Shown here piece after piece: positions 1-6,714 of a stretch of DNA of 8,569 nucleotides. The stretch is from Chloroflexota bacterium (lineage in GTDB: Bacteria; Chloroflexota; Anaerolineae; Anaerolineales; UBA11579). The position numbers and the translations under genes were made by a program. The notes beneath the pieces are model-generated. The model had not been told where the DNA came from, did no database searches, and worked only from the letters and a program-made list of their open reading frames with translations. How positions within the stretch are numbered: position 1 is the first letter of the stretch; each line of letters begins with the position of its first letter. Where the stretch lies: contig QKGK01000313.1 of assembly GCA_003250455.1 (NCBI GenBank), positions 1 through 8,569 of the forward strand. Direction: 5' to 3'.

Positions 1-744
1 TTCGGCTAAATCTTCCCGGTGTTCGGTATCCAGCGTGTGCCGTAGCCCCGCCTGGAGAAGGTTATAACGGGTATCAGGGAACTGCTTTTGGGTTTCATGA
101 ATGAATTTCTGCACCATCTGGCGTTGGGATTGTTCGCTGCGGGGGCAGCGGGGTGGCGGCTCCGGGAAGCTGGATGCATTGGCAAACCGCTGGATATCTG
201 CCTCGGAAAGATAGCACATTGGCCGGACAAGCCGGAAGATACCGCCAAAATATTCTGCCGTTGGCGCAATGGTTTCCACTCTTCCGTGGAAGATGAGGTT
301 CATCAGCGTGGTTTGTGCCAGGTCATCGGCGTGGTGTCCCAGGGCGACAACATTGCAGTTATGACGGCGGGCAGCTTCGAAGATCTGTTTCCTGCGGTTC
401 CATGTGCAGCGGTGGCAGTTGAGCGGAGTTTTTTCGGTCTCAGGTAGTTTGAATTCTTCCACCACAGCGTCATACCCGTTGGTTTCCAGCCAATCGACCA
501 AAGGCGGATGAATAGGGCAGGACGGACCGTTGGCATCTCCACTCACATGGACAGCCACGATCTCGTATTTTTCTTTCGCACTGGTCCGGCGAAAATTCAA
601 CAATTCCAGCAAAGTAAGACTGTCTTTCCCCCCTGATACAGCCACCGCAACCCGGTCGCCGTCTTCGATCATATTAAACTGATAGACTGCTTTATTGAAA
701 TCTTTGAGCAGCCAATAGGCGATTTTCTCTGCTTTTTCTTGCAT
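1..744 (-). CDS. TtcA-like tRNA 2-thiolation ATPase, 3' end missing
   Basis: The frame stays open from the ATG at 744 to the left window edge (248 residues, no stop), so the C-terminus lies outside. Visible motifs are an N-type ATP pyrophosphatase P-loop SGGKDS (residues 37-42), a CxxC pair (C110, C113), the LGHHADD segment (residues 135-141) and a third cysteine C200 in PPRCPRSEQ. Three cysteines placed this way are the hallmark of TtcA, which binds an iron-sulfur cluster and makes 2-thiocytidine at position 32 of some tRNAs; the VRPMCYLSEADIQRFA stretch also resembles TtcA. Substrate tRNA and modified position are inferred from family only; a TtuA-like or other PP-loop thiolase is the main alternative. 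The ATG at 744 has no Shine-Dalgarno but sits just after a TATAAT. It lies 44 bases downstream of sdhB on the same strand, with no obvious functional link. Confidence 0.88.
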   Translation of the reverse strand, partial: MQEKAEKIAYWLLKDFNKAVYQFNMIEDGDRVAVAVSGGKDSLTLLELLNFRRTSAKEKYEIVAVHVSGDANGPSCPIHPPLVDWLETNGYDAVVEEFKLPETEKTPLNCHRCTWNRRKQIFEAARRHNCNVVALGHHADDLAQTTLMNLIFHGRVETIAPTAEYFGGIFRLVRPMCYLSEADIQRFANASSFPEPPPRCPRSEQSQRQMVQKFIHETQKQFPDTRYNLLQAGLRHTLDTEHREDLAE

Positions 745-750
745 AATCAA

Positions 751-756
751 ATTATA
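751..756 (-). promoter_or_regulatory. Candidate -10 box for the TtcA-like gene
   Basis: A perfect TATAAT on the minus strand ends 6 bases before the ATG at 744. A -10 there would start transcription about at the A of the ATG, giving a leaderless or nearly leaderless mRNA, which fits the absence of a Shine-Dalgarno. No convincing -35 hexamer is seen 16-18 bases upstream and there is no TGn extension, so this could be a chance match in AT-rich spacer. Confidence 0.4.
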
Positions 757-788
757 TCGGATTCCGAAGAACTTCTATTCCTGATGTG

Positions 789-1499
789 TTAATGGCCCAC
801 CCCTTCTCGCATAGCTTTTTTCACTTCTGATATGGCTTTGGTGACATGGATATCCCGCGGGCAGGCTTCGGTGCAGTTGAAGGCGGTACGGCAGCGCCAA
901 ATGCCGTTTTGCTCATTCAAAATATTGAGGCGTTCCTCGCTGGCCCCGTCGCGGCTGTCAAAGATGAAGCGGTGGGCATTCACGATCGCCGCTGGGCCAA
1001 CGTATTGGTCATTTGCCCAAAAAGATGGGCAGGAAGTGGTGCAGGCTGCGCACAGGATGCACTTGGTGGTGTCGTCAAACCGCTCGCGCTGTTCCACTGA
1101 TTGGAGGTGTTCTTTTCCATCTGCTGGCTGGTCTGCATTGACCATGAACGGCATGATCGAGCGATAGCTATCAAAAAATGGCTCCATATCAACCACGAAA
1201 TCTTTGATCACCCGCAGCCCCAGCAGAGGTTCGACGGTGATCTTGTCGGTATTGAGGTCTCTCACCAATACTTTGCAGGCCAGCGCATTGCGCCCGTTAA
1301 TGCGCATTGCATCGGAACCGCACACGCCATGTGCACACGAGCGCCGGAATGAGAGGCTGCTGTCGTGATAGGCTTTGACCTTTTCCAACAGGTCGAGAAT
1401 GCGGTCGGTAGGTTCTGCTTGCAGCGTAAAAGTGTCGTACCGGGGTTTGGTCTGGCCACTTTCGGGGTTATAGCGGAATACTCGTAGCGTGATTTCCAT
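789..1499 (-). CDS. sdhB: Succinate dehydrogenase iron-sulfur subunit
   Basis: SdhB (236 residues) passes electrons from the flavin of SdhA to quinone through three iron-sulfur clusters. All ligands are visible: [2Fe-2S] C55, C60, D63, C75 in SCAHGVCGSDA and following; [4Fe-4S] C147, C150, C153, C157-P158; [3Fe-4S] C203, C209, C213. An aspartate at the third [2Fe-2S] position also occurs in E. coli SdhB. Where E. coli has quinone-site W164 and H207, this protein has A162 and R204, as expected from many menaquinone-linked enzymes. The ATG at 1499 is chosen because MEITLRVFRY is the normal SdhB beginning and TAGGAG lies 7 bases upstream; a longer in-frame opening to 1580 lies within sdhA coding sequence. 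Last gene of sdhCDAB. Confidence 0.97.
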   Translation of the reverse strand: MEITLRVFRYNPESGQTKPRYDTFTLQAEPTDRILDLLEKVKAYHDSSLSFRRSCAHGVCGSDAMRINGRNALACKVLVRDLNTDKITVEPLLGLRVIKDFVVDMEPFFDSYRSIMPFMVNADQPADGKEHLQSVEQRERFDDTTKCILCAACTTSCPSFWANDQYVGPAAIVNAHRFIFDSRDGASEERLNILNEQNGIWRCRTAFNCTEACPRDIHVTKAISEVKKAMREGVGH

Positions 1500-1506
1500 T
1501 GTTAAT

Positions 1507-1512
1507 CTCCTA
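1507..1512 (-). promoter_or_regulatory. sdhB ribosome binding site overlapping the sdhA stop
   Basis: Minus-strand TAGGAG, 7 bases before the sdhB ATG. Its first three bases are the sdhA stop codon TAG (1510-1512), so a ribosome ending sdhA sits on the sdhB Shine-Dalgarno. This suggests translational coupling and settles the sdhB start at 1499. Confidence 0.8.
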
Positions 1513-3306
1513 ATACACGCGTTCTTTGGGTTCGTATTTGCTGACGTTGACCTCTTTATAACCAAGCTTGATGTCGCCATCTTTTCTCCAGGCCAGGGTA
1601 TGTTTCAGCCAGTTTTCGTCATCCCGTTTGGGGTAATCTTCGCGGGAGTGCGCCCCGCGGCTTTCCCTCCGTGCCAGGGCAGAAGCCGCAGTGACTTCTG
1701 CGGCGTCCAGCAGGCAGCCAAGCTCCCAGGTGTTGATCAAATCTGTATTGAACACATCACTCTGGTCGGCTACGCCCACGTTTTTCCGGTAGCGTTCTTT
1801 TAGGGCTCTAACGGCTTTCAGGGCTTCGCTCATTCCTTCTTCGGTGCGGAAAACCCCGACATCTTTGCTCATGATGGCTTTCATCTCTTTGGCAATGTCG
1901 GCCGCCGGTTCTACGGGTTTATTACCAAGCAGCCGGTTAACTTCTGCGCGGGCGGCATCCGCCGCGTCTGCCGGGAAGGTGGGGAAATCGTTGTGTTGGG
2001 CAAAGTCAGCGGCATGTTTGCCGGCCTGCTTGCCAAATACGACAATATCCAGCAAAGAGTTGGTGCCCAACCGGTTAGCCCCATGGACGGAAACGCAGGC
2101 GGTTTCTCCGGCAGCATATAAACCGGGGAGAACATGATTATTCTCGTCGATCACTACCTCTGCATTGATGTTCGTCGGGATCCCGCCCATGGCATAATGG
2201 GCAGTTGGCTGCACCGGCATTGGGCTTTCGAGCGGGTCGATCCCCAAATAGGTGCGGCAAAAATCGATTATGTCTGGCAGCTTTTTCAGGATCATTTCCC
2301 GGTCTACCCGAAACGGCCGTCCATCCGGGAAAGTGCGCCCATCCAACTCGGCAAATTTATTCACCGTTTCGGGCCGAACATCAAGAAGGACATAATTCTC
2401 CCCATTGATGCCGCGCCCGCCTTGCAATTCCAGGTAGATCGCCCGACTGACCACATCGCGGGAGGCAAGGTCTTTGACCGTTTTGGCATACCTTTCCATG
2501 AAGCGCTCGCCATCATTGTTGATCAATACACCGCCTTCGCCGCGCACCCCTTCGGTGATGAGAATGCCCAGCTTGCGGATGCCTGTGGGGTGGAACTGGA
2601 AGAATTCCATATCCTGTAAAGGAATCCCCCGGCGGGAGACGATTGCCAACCCATCTCCGGTGTAGGCGTAGGCGTTGGAAGTGACTTCCCACACGCGCCC
2701 GTAGCCGCCGGTGGCAAAGATAACTGCCTTGGCGTGGAAGGTGTGAAGTTCGCCGGTAGCCAGTTCCCAGGCGACCACACCTGCAGCCCTGCCGTTTTCA
2801 ATGACGACATCCAATACCTGATACTCGTCGTAAAAGTGGACTTTGTTGCGAATGCACTGCTGGTACAGGGTCTGCAGGATCATGTGACCGGTGCGGTCTG
2901 CAGCATAAGCGGCACGCGTGACCGGTTTTTTGGTCTCGTTGTTGGTATGCCCGCCAAAGGGGCGTTGGGCAATGCGCCCTTGTTTTGTTCGGGAGAAAGG
3001 AAGCCCCATATTCTCCAATTCATATACGATAGGGACAGCCTGGTTGCACATAAATTCAATCGCATCCTGGTCGCCGAGGTAGTCGCTGCCTTTGATGGTA
3101 TCAAAAGCGTGCCATTCAGCGCGGTCATCTTCCAGGTTGCCCAAAGCAGCACCAATGCCCCCCTGGGCAGCCCCGGTATGGGAGCGGGAGGGGTAAAGTT
3201 TGCTGATGACGGCGGTATCTGCTCCACGGGAGGCATACAAAGCGGCCATTAAGCCCGCACCGCCGCCGCCGACGATGATGATTTCATGTTGGTGATGGGT
3301 TGTCAT
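1510..3306 (-). CDS. sdhA: Succinate dehydrogenase flavoprotein subunit
   Basis: SdhA (598 residues) oxidises succinate to fumarate with covalently bound FAD, in the TCA cycle and as complex II. The dinucleotide-binding VGGGGAGLMAAL is at residues 12-23. The FAD-linking histidine is H43 in SRSHTGAAQGG. Active-site elements match the E. coli layout: H239 in QFHPTG, the SRDVVSR segment with R283 as likely proton-shuttle arginine, H370 in PTAHYAMGG, and R412 in HGANRLGTNSLLD. The C-terminal SREDYPKRDD segment is also typical. Start at 3306 is chosen because MTTHHQHEIIIVGGG gives a normal N-terminus; the open frame to 3369 runs back into sdhD. Its ATG, 16 bases after the sdhD stop, lacks a clear Shine-Dalgarno. 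Full length and intact. Confidence 0.98.
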   Translation of the reverse strand: MTTHHQHEIIIVGGGGAGLMAALYASRGADTAVISKLYPSRSHTGAAQGGIGAALGNLEDDRAEWHAFDTIKGSDYLGDQDAIEFMCNQAVPIVYELENMGLPFSRTKQGRIAQRPFGGHTNNETKKPVTRAAYAADRTGHMILQTLYQQCIRNKVHFYDEYQVLDVVIENGRAAGVVAWELATGELHTFHAKAVIFATGGYGRVWEVTSNAYAYTGDGLAIVSRRGIPLQDMEFFQFHPTGIRKLGILITEGVRGEGGVLINNDGERFMERYAKTVKDLASRDVVSRAIYLELQGGRGINGENYVLLDVRPETVNKFAELDGRTFPDGRPFRVDREMILKKLPDIIDFCRTYLGIDPLESPMPVQPTAHYAMGGIPTNINAEVVIDENNHVLPGLYAAGETACVSVHGANRLGTNSLLDIVVFGKQAGKHAADFAQHNDFPTFPADAADAARAEVNRLLGNKPVEPAADIAKEMKAIMSKDVGVFRTEEGMSEALKAVRALKERYRKNVGVADQSDVFNTDLINTWELGCLLDAAEVTAASALARRESRGAHSREDYPKRDDENWLKHTLAWRKDGDIKLGYKEVNVSKYEPKERVY

Positions 3307-3322
3307 AATTATTTTTCGCTTT

Positions 3323-3700
3323 CTATTGGAGGTGAGCTTTTGCAGCGGCCAGAATGGCGAGACCGCCAATTACGCTGATGACCAGCCACAGAATGAAAAT
3401 AAGGGTCGAGACCCGCTTGCGGGCTGTTTCCCCGTGAATATAATCCATCAACACCTGGCGCAGGCCGTTCATCCCATGGGCGAAGGCAAATGTCAGCAGG
3501 GCAATATCGTAAATCTGGAGACCGATGTTGTTCCAGCGCTGGAGGACATAATCGAGATCGATATTATGCACACCAATGATCACATCCTGCCATAGCACAT
3601 GGATCCACACCAGCGGGATGAGCAAGATGCTGCTGTAGCGCATAAACAGCCATGCTTTGGAATCATAGTCAAATTTGCGGGTAGCGGTTTGTTCACTCAT
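3323..3700 (-). CDS. sdhD: Succinate dehydrogenase membrane anchor subunit SdhD
   Basis: A 125-residue membrane protein with three hydrophobic helices at about residues 20-40, 60-82 and 98-120, the standard SdhD topology. The AHGMNGLRQVLMDY segment (residues 74-87) is the family signature: H75 is the expected heme b ligand and Y87 aligns with the quinone-site tyrosine of E. coli SdhD (Y83). H34 in the first helix is an extra membrane histidine that could hold a second heme together with a partner in SdhC. It begins 9 bases after sdhC with a perfect AGGAGG. Short anchors diverge quickly, so assignment rests on topology, the motif and position between sdhC and sdhA. Confidence 0.92.
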   Translation of the reverse strand: MSEQTATRKFDYDSKAWLFMRYSSILLIPLVWIHVLWQDVIIGVHNIDLDYVLQRWNNIGLQIYDIALLTFAFAHGMNGLRQVLMDYIHGETARKRVSTLIFILWLVISVIGGLAILAAAKAHLQ

Positions 3701-3705
3701 GGCAG

Positions 3706-3712
3706 CCTCCTA
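3706..3712 (-). promoter_or_regulatory. sdhD ribosome binding site overlapping the sdhC stop
   Basis: Minus-strand TAGGAGG, containing a full AGGAGG, 5 bases before the sdhD ATG. The sdhC stop TAG (3710-3712) forms its first three bases, the same stop-in-Shine-Dalgarno design as at sdhA/sdhB. Confidence 0.85.
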
Positions 3713-4123
3713 TAAATGGGCGATCAGATTGCGCCCCATAACAAATGCCGCCGGAAGCCAAAGCACGATACTGAGTGCGAATGTGATCCGGGCAGCACGG
3801 CGCTGCTTGGTGATGGTCCAGTTTTCCGGCTTGAAGAGGTCGACATAGGCGATCCGCAGTCCATTTACGCCATGGAAAATGACGGAATAGAACAACAGGA
3901 TCTCTCCCACCATAAATATGGGGTTTCGGTATAGGACGATAGCATGGTCATACATTTCGGGGAAGTAATAAACGGTGGCAGTATCGAGAATGTGGATGGT
4001 GAGGAACAACAAGGTGCCCAGGCCAGTGATCCGGTGGAGGAGGAAGGTTAGCTGTCCTTCGTGTCCCCGGTATCTCAGATACCCGGAAAAGGAAGTGCGC
4101 AAAGAGGAAAGGCGTTCAGACAT
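3710..4123 (-). CDS. sdhC: Succinate dehydrogenase cytochrome b556 subunit SdhC
   Basis: A 137-residue anchor with three membrane helices at about residues 25-50, 66-93 and 110-133. The LLHRITG motif (residues 28-34) carries R31, equivalent to the quinone-site arginine of E. coli SdhC, while the E. coli quinone-site Ser27 is Phe27 here. H84 in FHGVNGLRI is the expected heme b ligand. H44 in the first helix, 14 residues after H30, resembles the helix-I heme ligand of the di-heme Bacillus subtilis SdhC. First gene of the operon; GGAGAG (4130-4135) lies 6 bases before the ATG and an extended -10 promoter lies about 44 bases upstream. Confidence 0.94.
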   Translation of the reverse strand: MSERLSSLRTSFSGYLRYRGHEGQLTFLLHRITGLGTLLFLTIHILDTATVYYFPEMYDHAIVLYRNPIFMVGEILLFYSVIFHGVNGLRIAYVDLFKPENWTITKQRRAARITFALSIVLWLPAAFVMGRNLIAHL

Positions 4124-4129
4124 ATTGTG

Positions 4130-4135
4130 CTCTCC
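4130..4135 (-). promoter_or_regulatory. sdhC ribosome binding site
   Basis: Minus-strand GGAGAG, 6 bases upstream of the sdhC ATG at 4123. It fixes the start of the first gene of the operon. Confidence 0.7.
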
Positions 4136-4152
4136 GGTAAGTGATAATATTT

Positions 4153-4168
4153 ATGGGTTTTATCCCAT
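4153..4168 (-). repeat. Inverted repeat at the sdh transcription start
   Basis: ATGGG (4153-4157) and CCCAT (4164-4168) are perfect 5-bp arms around a 6-base AT loop. The element begins within the -10 box and spans the predicted start site of the sdh operon. It could be an operator or a short 5' hairpin. It is not followed by a T-run on either strand, so it does not look like a terminator. Confidence 0.35.
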
Positions 4169-4175
4169 TATAGCA
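4167..4175 (-). promoter_or_regulatory. Extended -10 promoter of the sdhCDAB operon
   Basis: Minus-strand TGCTATAAT, a perfect extended -10 (TGnTATAAT). No good -35 is present at the usual distance, as is common for extended -10 promoters. Transcription would start near 4160, leaving a leader of about 37 bases with the Shine-Dalgarno at 4130-4135. It lies in the 85-base gap after crtI; no terminator hairpin separates crtI from this promoter. Confidence 0.65.
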
Positions 4176-4208
4176 CTTTTCTGTCCGAACGCTTTTTGTG
4201 TTTATACG

Positions 4209-5685
4209 CTAATTTACCGGCTCAAAAAGATCTGCCACGATTTTTGCCGATGATAAAACGCCTGGAAGCCCTGCCCCGGGGTGGGTGCCTGCCCCGGTAA
4301 AATACAGATTGTCAAAGTTTTCTGCCCGGTTATGCGGCCGGAACCAGGCAGATTGGGTCAGCGTGGGCTGGAAAGAGAACCCGGATCCCAGGTAGCTGTT
4401 GAGCGTATTTTGGAAATGTATAGGGTCTATATAATGCTCAGCTACCAGATTTTCCTGCAAACCCGGGAGGTAGTTATCCTCTAAAAACTGCATGATCGCA
4501 TCTCGATAGGGTTTTGCTGCGGTGGTCCAATCCACCCCGGATCCCAGGTGCGGGACAGGGGAGAGCACGTAAAATGATTCGTGACCTTCGGGTGCGATAG
4601 AAGGGTCGGTGATGGTGGGCATATGCAGGTAGAGCGAAAAATCCTCGGCAAGCTGTTTTTTGTTGAAGATGTCGTTGAGCAGATTTTTATATCTTTCTCC
4701 GAGGATGATGTTGTGGTGCGCCAGACCGGAATCCAGGTAGCGTTTTTTGGTGCCAAAGTAGATCACAAAGAGCGACATGCTGTACTTCATCCGGGAGAGT
4801 TTTTTATCCGTGTATTTTTTGCGGTACTTTGCCGGGATTAACTTTTGATAGGTGAAGGCAACATCGGCGTTGGAGACGACTTCATCGCTGTAGATGACTT
4901 TTCCATCTTCCAAAATGAGCCCAACCGCGCGCTGGTTTTCGATCAGGATTTCCTTTACGCCGGCATTGAGGTGCAATCTCCCGCCGAGTTCTTCAAAGAG
5001 TTTGACCAGGCCATTGACAATCGCTCCCGTACCTCCCATGGCGTAATGGATTCCCCATTCGCGTTCCAGGTAGTGGATCATGGCATAAATGGAAGGGGAG
5101 TCGAATGGGTTTCCGCCGACAAGCAGCGGGTGAAACGAAAATGTGCGGCGCAAAAAATCATTCTGGATAAACTGCGAGACATATTGATACACACTTAGGT
5201 AGGATTGAAGTTTTATCAGATCAGGAGCCACCTTGAGCATATCCATGATGGAGAAAAAAGGCTTATCGGCCAGTTCGATAAATCCTTTCTCAAAAATATC
5301 CTTGGTGGTGGCCATAAACTTCTTGTATCCTTCTTTGTCTGCCGGGTTCCACTGGTCGATCTGGTCAAAGATGAAGCGCTGGTCGTGGTTGTAGTTGAAG
5401 CTTTTCCCGTTGTGGTCAAAAATGCGATAGTAGGGATCGCAGGGTACAAAGGTGATGTATTCTTCCCGGCGTTTTCCTGCCAGGGAAAACAGGTCGTCAA
5501 ACATGAAGGGGGCAGTGATCACGGTGGGGCCGCCATCAAACTTGAATCCGTTGATTTCGTAAACATAAGCGCGTCCGCCGGGTTTATCCAAAGATCTCGA
5601 CTCGATGTCCCTTGGCGGCCAGGCGGATGGCGGTGGCGAGGCCACCAAAGCCGCTGCCGATGACGCTGATTTTTCGTTGTTTCAT
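4209..5685 (-). pseudogene. crtI: Phytoene desaturase CrtI, frameshifted near the N-terminus
   Basis: CrtI desaturates phytoene stepwise to lycopene using FAD. The correct start is the ATG at 5685, 8 bases after GAGGA, encoding MKQRKISVIGSGFGGLA with the Rossmann GSGFGG motif at residues 10-15. This frame stops at 5584-5586 after 33 residues (ending VEIFG). The rest of the protein resumes one base out of frame at DKPGGRAYV (5588) and is open for ~459 codons to the stop at 4209. It includes WFRPHNR and the C-terminal NLYFTGAGTHPGAGLPGVLSSA signature. Repaired length would be about 495 residues, normal for CrtI. Relatives usually read E-K-[RL]-DKPGG here, so the best fit is a net loss of 8 bases that removed the FAD-ribose-binding Glu. 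An alternative open start upstream at 5648 gives an unrelated N-terminus without the nucleotide-binding motif and is an artefact. It follows crtB by 27 bases. Real mutation versus sequence error cannot be decided here. Confidence 0.88.
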
Positions 5686-5712
5686 GTTTGGTTTCCTCAA
5701 ATAAATATAAAG

Positions 5713-6645
5713 TTATCGCGCTTGCCACCAGATGGCTGGCAGCATGGAGAGTTTCCTGGGGGTGTTTACTGCGGCCCTTTTGTGGAAGACGTCGTACTGG
5801 TTGGCTTCGATGGCGTTCAAAATCCCGGCGTAAAATTTTGCCGCAGCAGCAATAGCAAAGCGGCCGTCCTTGTGCAGCATGCGGATTCCAGGCGCCGCCT
5901 CTCTGTATAGCTGGCGGTTGCGGTCAATCTGGAACTGCATAAAGGCCTTCCAGTTTTGTGTAACTCTGCCTGCCTCTAAATCAGCTTCGGTGAGGCCAAA
6001 TTGATCCAGTTCTTCCTGTGGAAGGTAAATGCGTCCATTGGACAGATCTTCCCCAACATCCCGTAGGATATTGGTGATCTGAAGGGCCAGGCCGAGCTTG
6101 ATCGCGTAGGGAATTGCCGCATCATTGTTAAAGCCAATGATGTGCATGACCATCAGCCCGACGGTGGAAGCGACGCCATAGGCATATTGCGCAAGTTCCG
6201 GGAAGGTCTCGTAGCGGTTTTTGATCAGGTCGATGGCTACTCCGTCGATGAGCTGCTCTGCATAGATTTTTGGAATGCGGTAGCGATACTGCACATCAGC
6301 CCAGGCTATCGCGATCAGATCGCTGGGGGAGGGGTGGCGTTCCAAGGTGCGGCTGCGCCACTGTTGTAAGGTGGCTTCCGGATCTTTTGACGGGAGGTCT
6401 ACGATATTGTCGCTTACACGGCAAAAGGCATATAAAACCCGGGCAGCGATCCTTTTTTGCGGAGGAAGCAAAGAGGATGCCATGTAAAAGGATTTGCTGT
6501 ATTGCGCAATGATCTGGTCGCAATAGGCATAGGCCTGTTCGAGGGTATCGGTATTGGAAATCAACACCGGTTCTCCAGGGTGTTCCTTTGGGTGGAGGGC
6601 AAGTGATAATAGGTGGCGTTCCCAATCCGGATTTTGTATACTCAT
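5713..6645 (-). CDS. crtB: 15-cis-phytoene synthase
   Basis: CrtB (310 residues) condenses two GGPP molecules to phytoene, the first committed carotenoid step. It belongs to the squalene/phytoene synthase family. The first metal-binding region is YAFCRVSDNIVD (residues 72-83), with DNxxD where DDxxD is commonest. The second is NILRDVGED (192-200), where D196 and D200 bind Mg-diphosphate. The segments GVAIDLIKNRYETFPEL and YGVASTVGLMVMHIIGF are also characteristic. A squalene synthase is less likely given the crtI and lycopene cyclase context. The start at 6645 is chosen because AAGGAG (6652-6657) lies 6 bases upstream; the open extension to 6714 overlaps the promoter. First gene of the crtB-crtI operon, divergent from the P450. 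Confidence 0.95.
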   Translation of the reverse strand: MSIQNPDWERHLLSLALHPKEHPGEPVLISNTDTLEQAYAYCDQIIAQYSKSFYMASSLLPPQKRIAARVLYAFCRVSDNIVDLPSKDPEATLQQWRSRTLERHPSPSDLIAIAWADVQYRYRIPKIYAEQLIDGVAIDLIKNRYETFPELAQYAYGVASTVGLMVMHIIGFNNDAAIPYAIKLGLALQITNILRDVGEDLSNGRIYLPQEELDQFGLTEADLEAGRVTQNWKAFMQFQIDRNRQLYREAAPGIRMLHKDGRFAIAAAAKFYAGILNAIEANQYDVFHKRAAVNTPRKLSMLPAIWWQAR

Positions 6646-6651
6646 GGCAAG

Positions 6652-6657
6652 CTCCTT
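6652..6657 (-). promoter_or_regulatory. crtB ribosome binding site
   Basis: Minus-strand AAGGAG, 6 bases before the ATG at 6645. It decides against the longer in-frame ATG at 6714, which would lie inside the promoter -35 region. Confidence 0.8.
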
Positions 6658-6685
6658 ACGGGTTGAAATTGGATAAACTTTGTAG

Positions 6686-6714
6686 AGTATAACTATGTAT
6701 ACATAAATTGTCAA
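6686..6714 (-). promoter_or_regulatory. Near-consensus promoter of crtB-crtI
   Basis: Minus-strand TTGACA (6709-6714), a 17-base spacer, then TATACT (6686-6691): a perfect -35, ideal spacing and a 5/6 match at -10. Transcription would start near 6679, about 34 bases upstream of the crtB ATG. So strong a core promoter normally needs a repressor to be regulated, and a perfect palindrome sits inside its spacer. Confidence 0.8.
6694..6705. promoter_or_regulatory. 12-bp perfect palindrome, candidate operator
   Basis: TATGTATACATA is identical on both strands and lies wholly between the -35 and -10 of the crtB promoter. A dimeric repressor bound there would block RNA polymerase. The regulator is unknown and not encoded in the window. 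Light- or B12-responsive MerR-type repressors (CarA/CarH/LitR) control carotenoid genes in other bacteria, but assigning one here would be a guess. Confidence 0.5.

Noticed and set aside
88..447. Plus-strand open frame opposite the TtcA-like gene
   Set aside because: The minus-strand frame carries clear PP-loop and cysteine motifs across the same stretch; the plus-strand product resembles nothing recognisable.
745..788. Terminator after sdhB
   Set aside because: Only a 4-bp GAAG/CTTC pairing is visible, with no T-run, so it is too weak to call.
2734..3252. 172-codon plus-strand open frame inside sdhA
   Set aside because: It is a shadow of the strongly conserved sdhA gene, with no recognisable motif and no ribosome binding site. 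The same holds for the other long antisense frames over crtI (5205-5663) and sdhA (2134-2619).
5584..5592. Programmed +1 frameshift in crtI
   Set aside because: No known slippery sequence, no stop or rare codon in the A site at the slip point, and a shifted product would still lack the Glu and about three residues. Deletion or sequence error explains it better.
5589..5648. crtI start at 5648 giving an N-terminus MVASPPPSAWPPRD
   Set aside because: This is the out-of-frame reading of the real N-terminus. It lacks the FAD-binding glycine motif, and the proper start with a Shine-Dalgarno is at 5685 in another frame.
6646..6714. Longer crtB start at 6714
   Set aside because: The extra 23 residues would be encoded by the promoter itself, and the start at 6645 has a well-placed AAGGAG.
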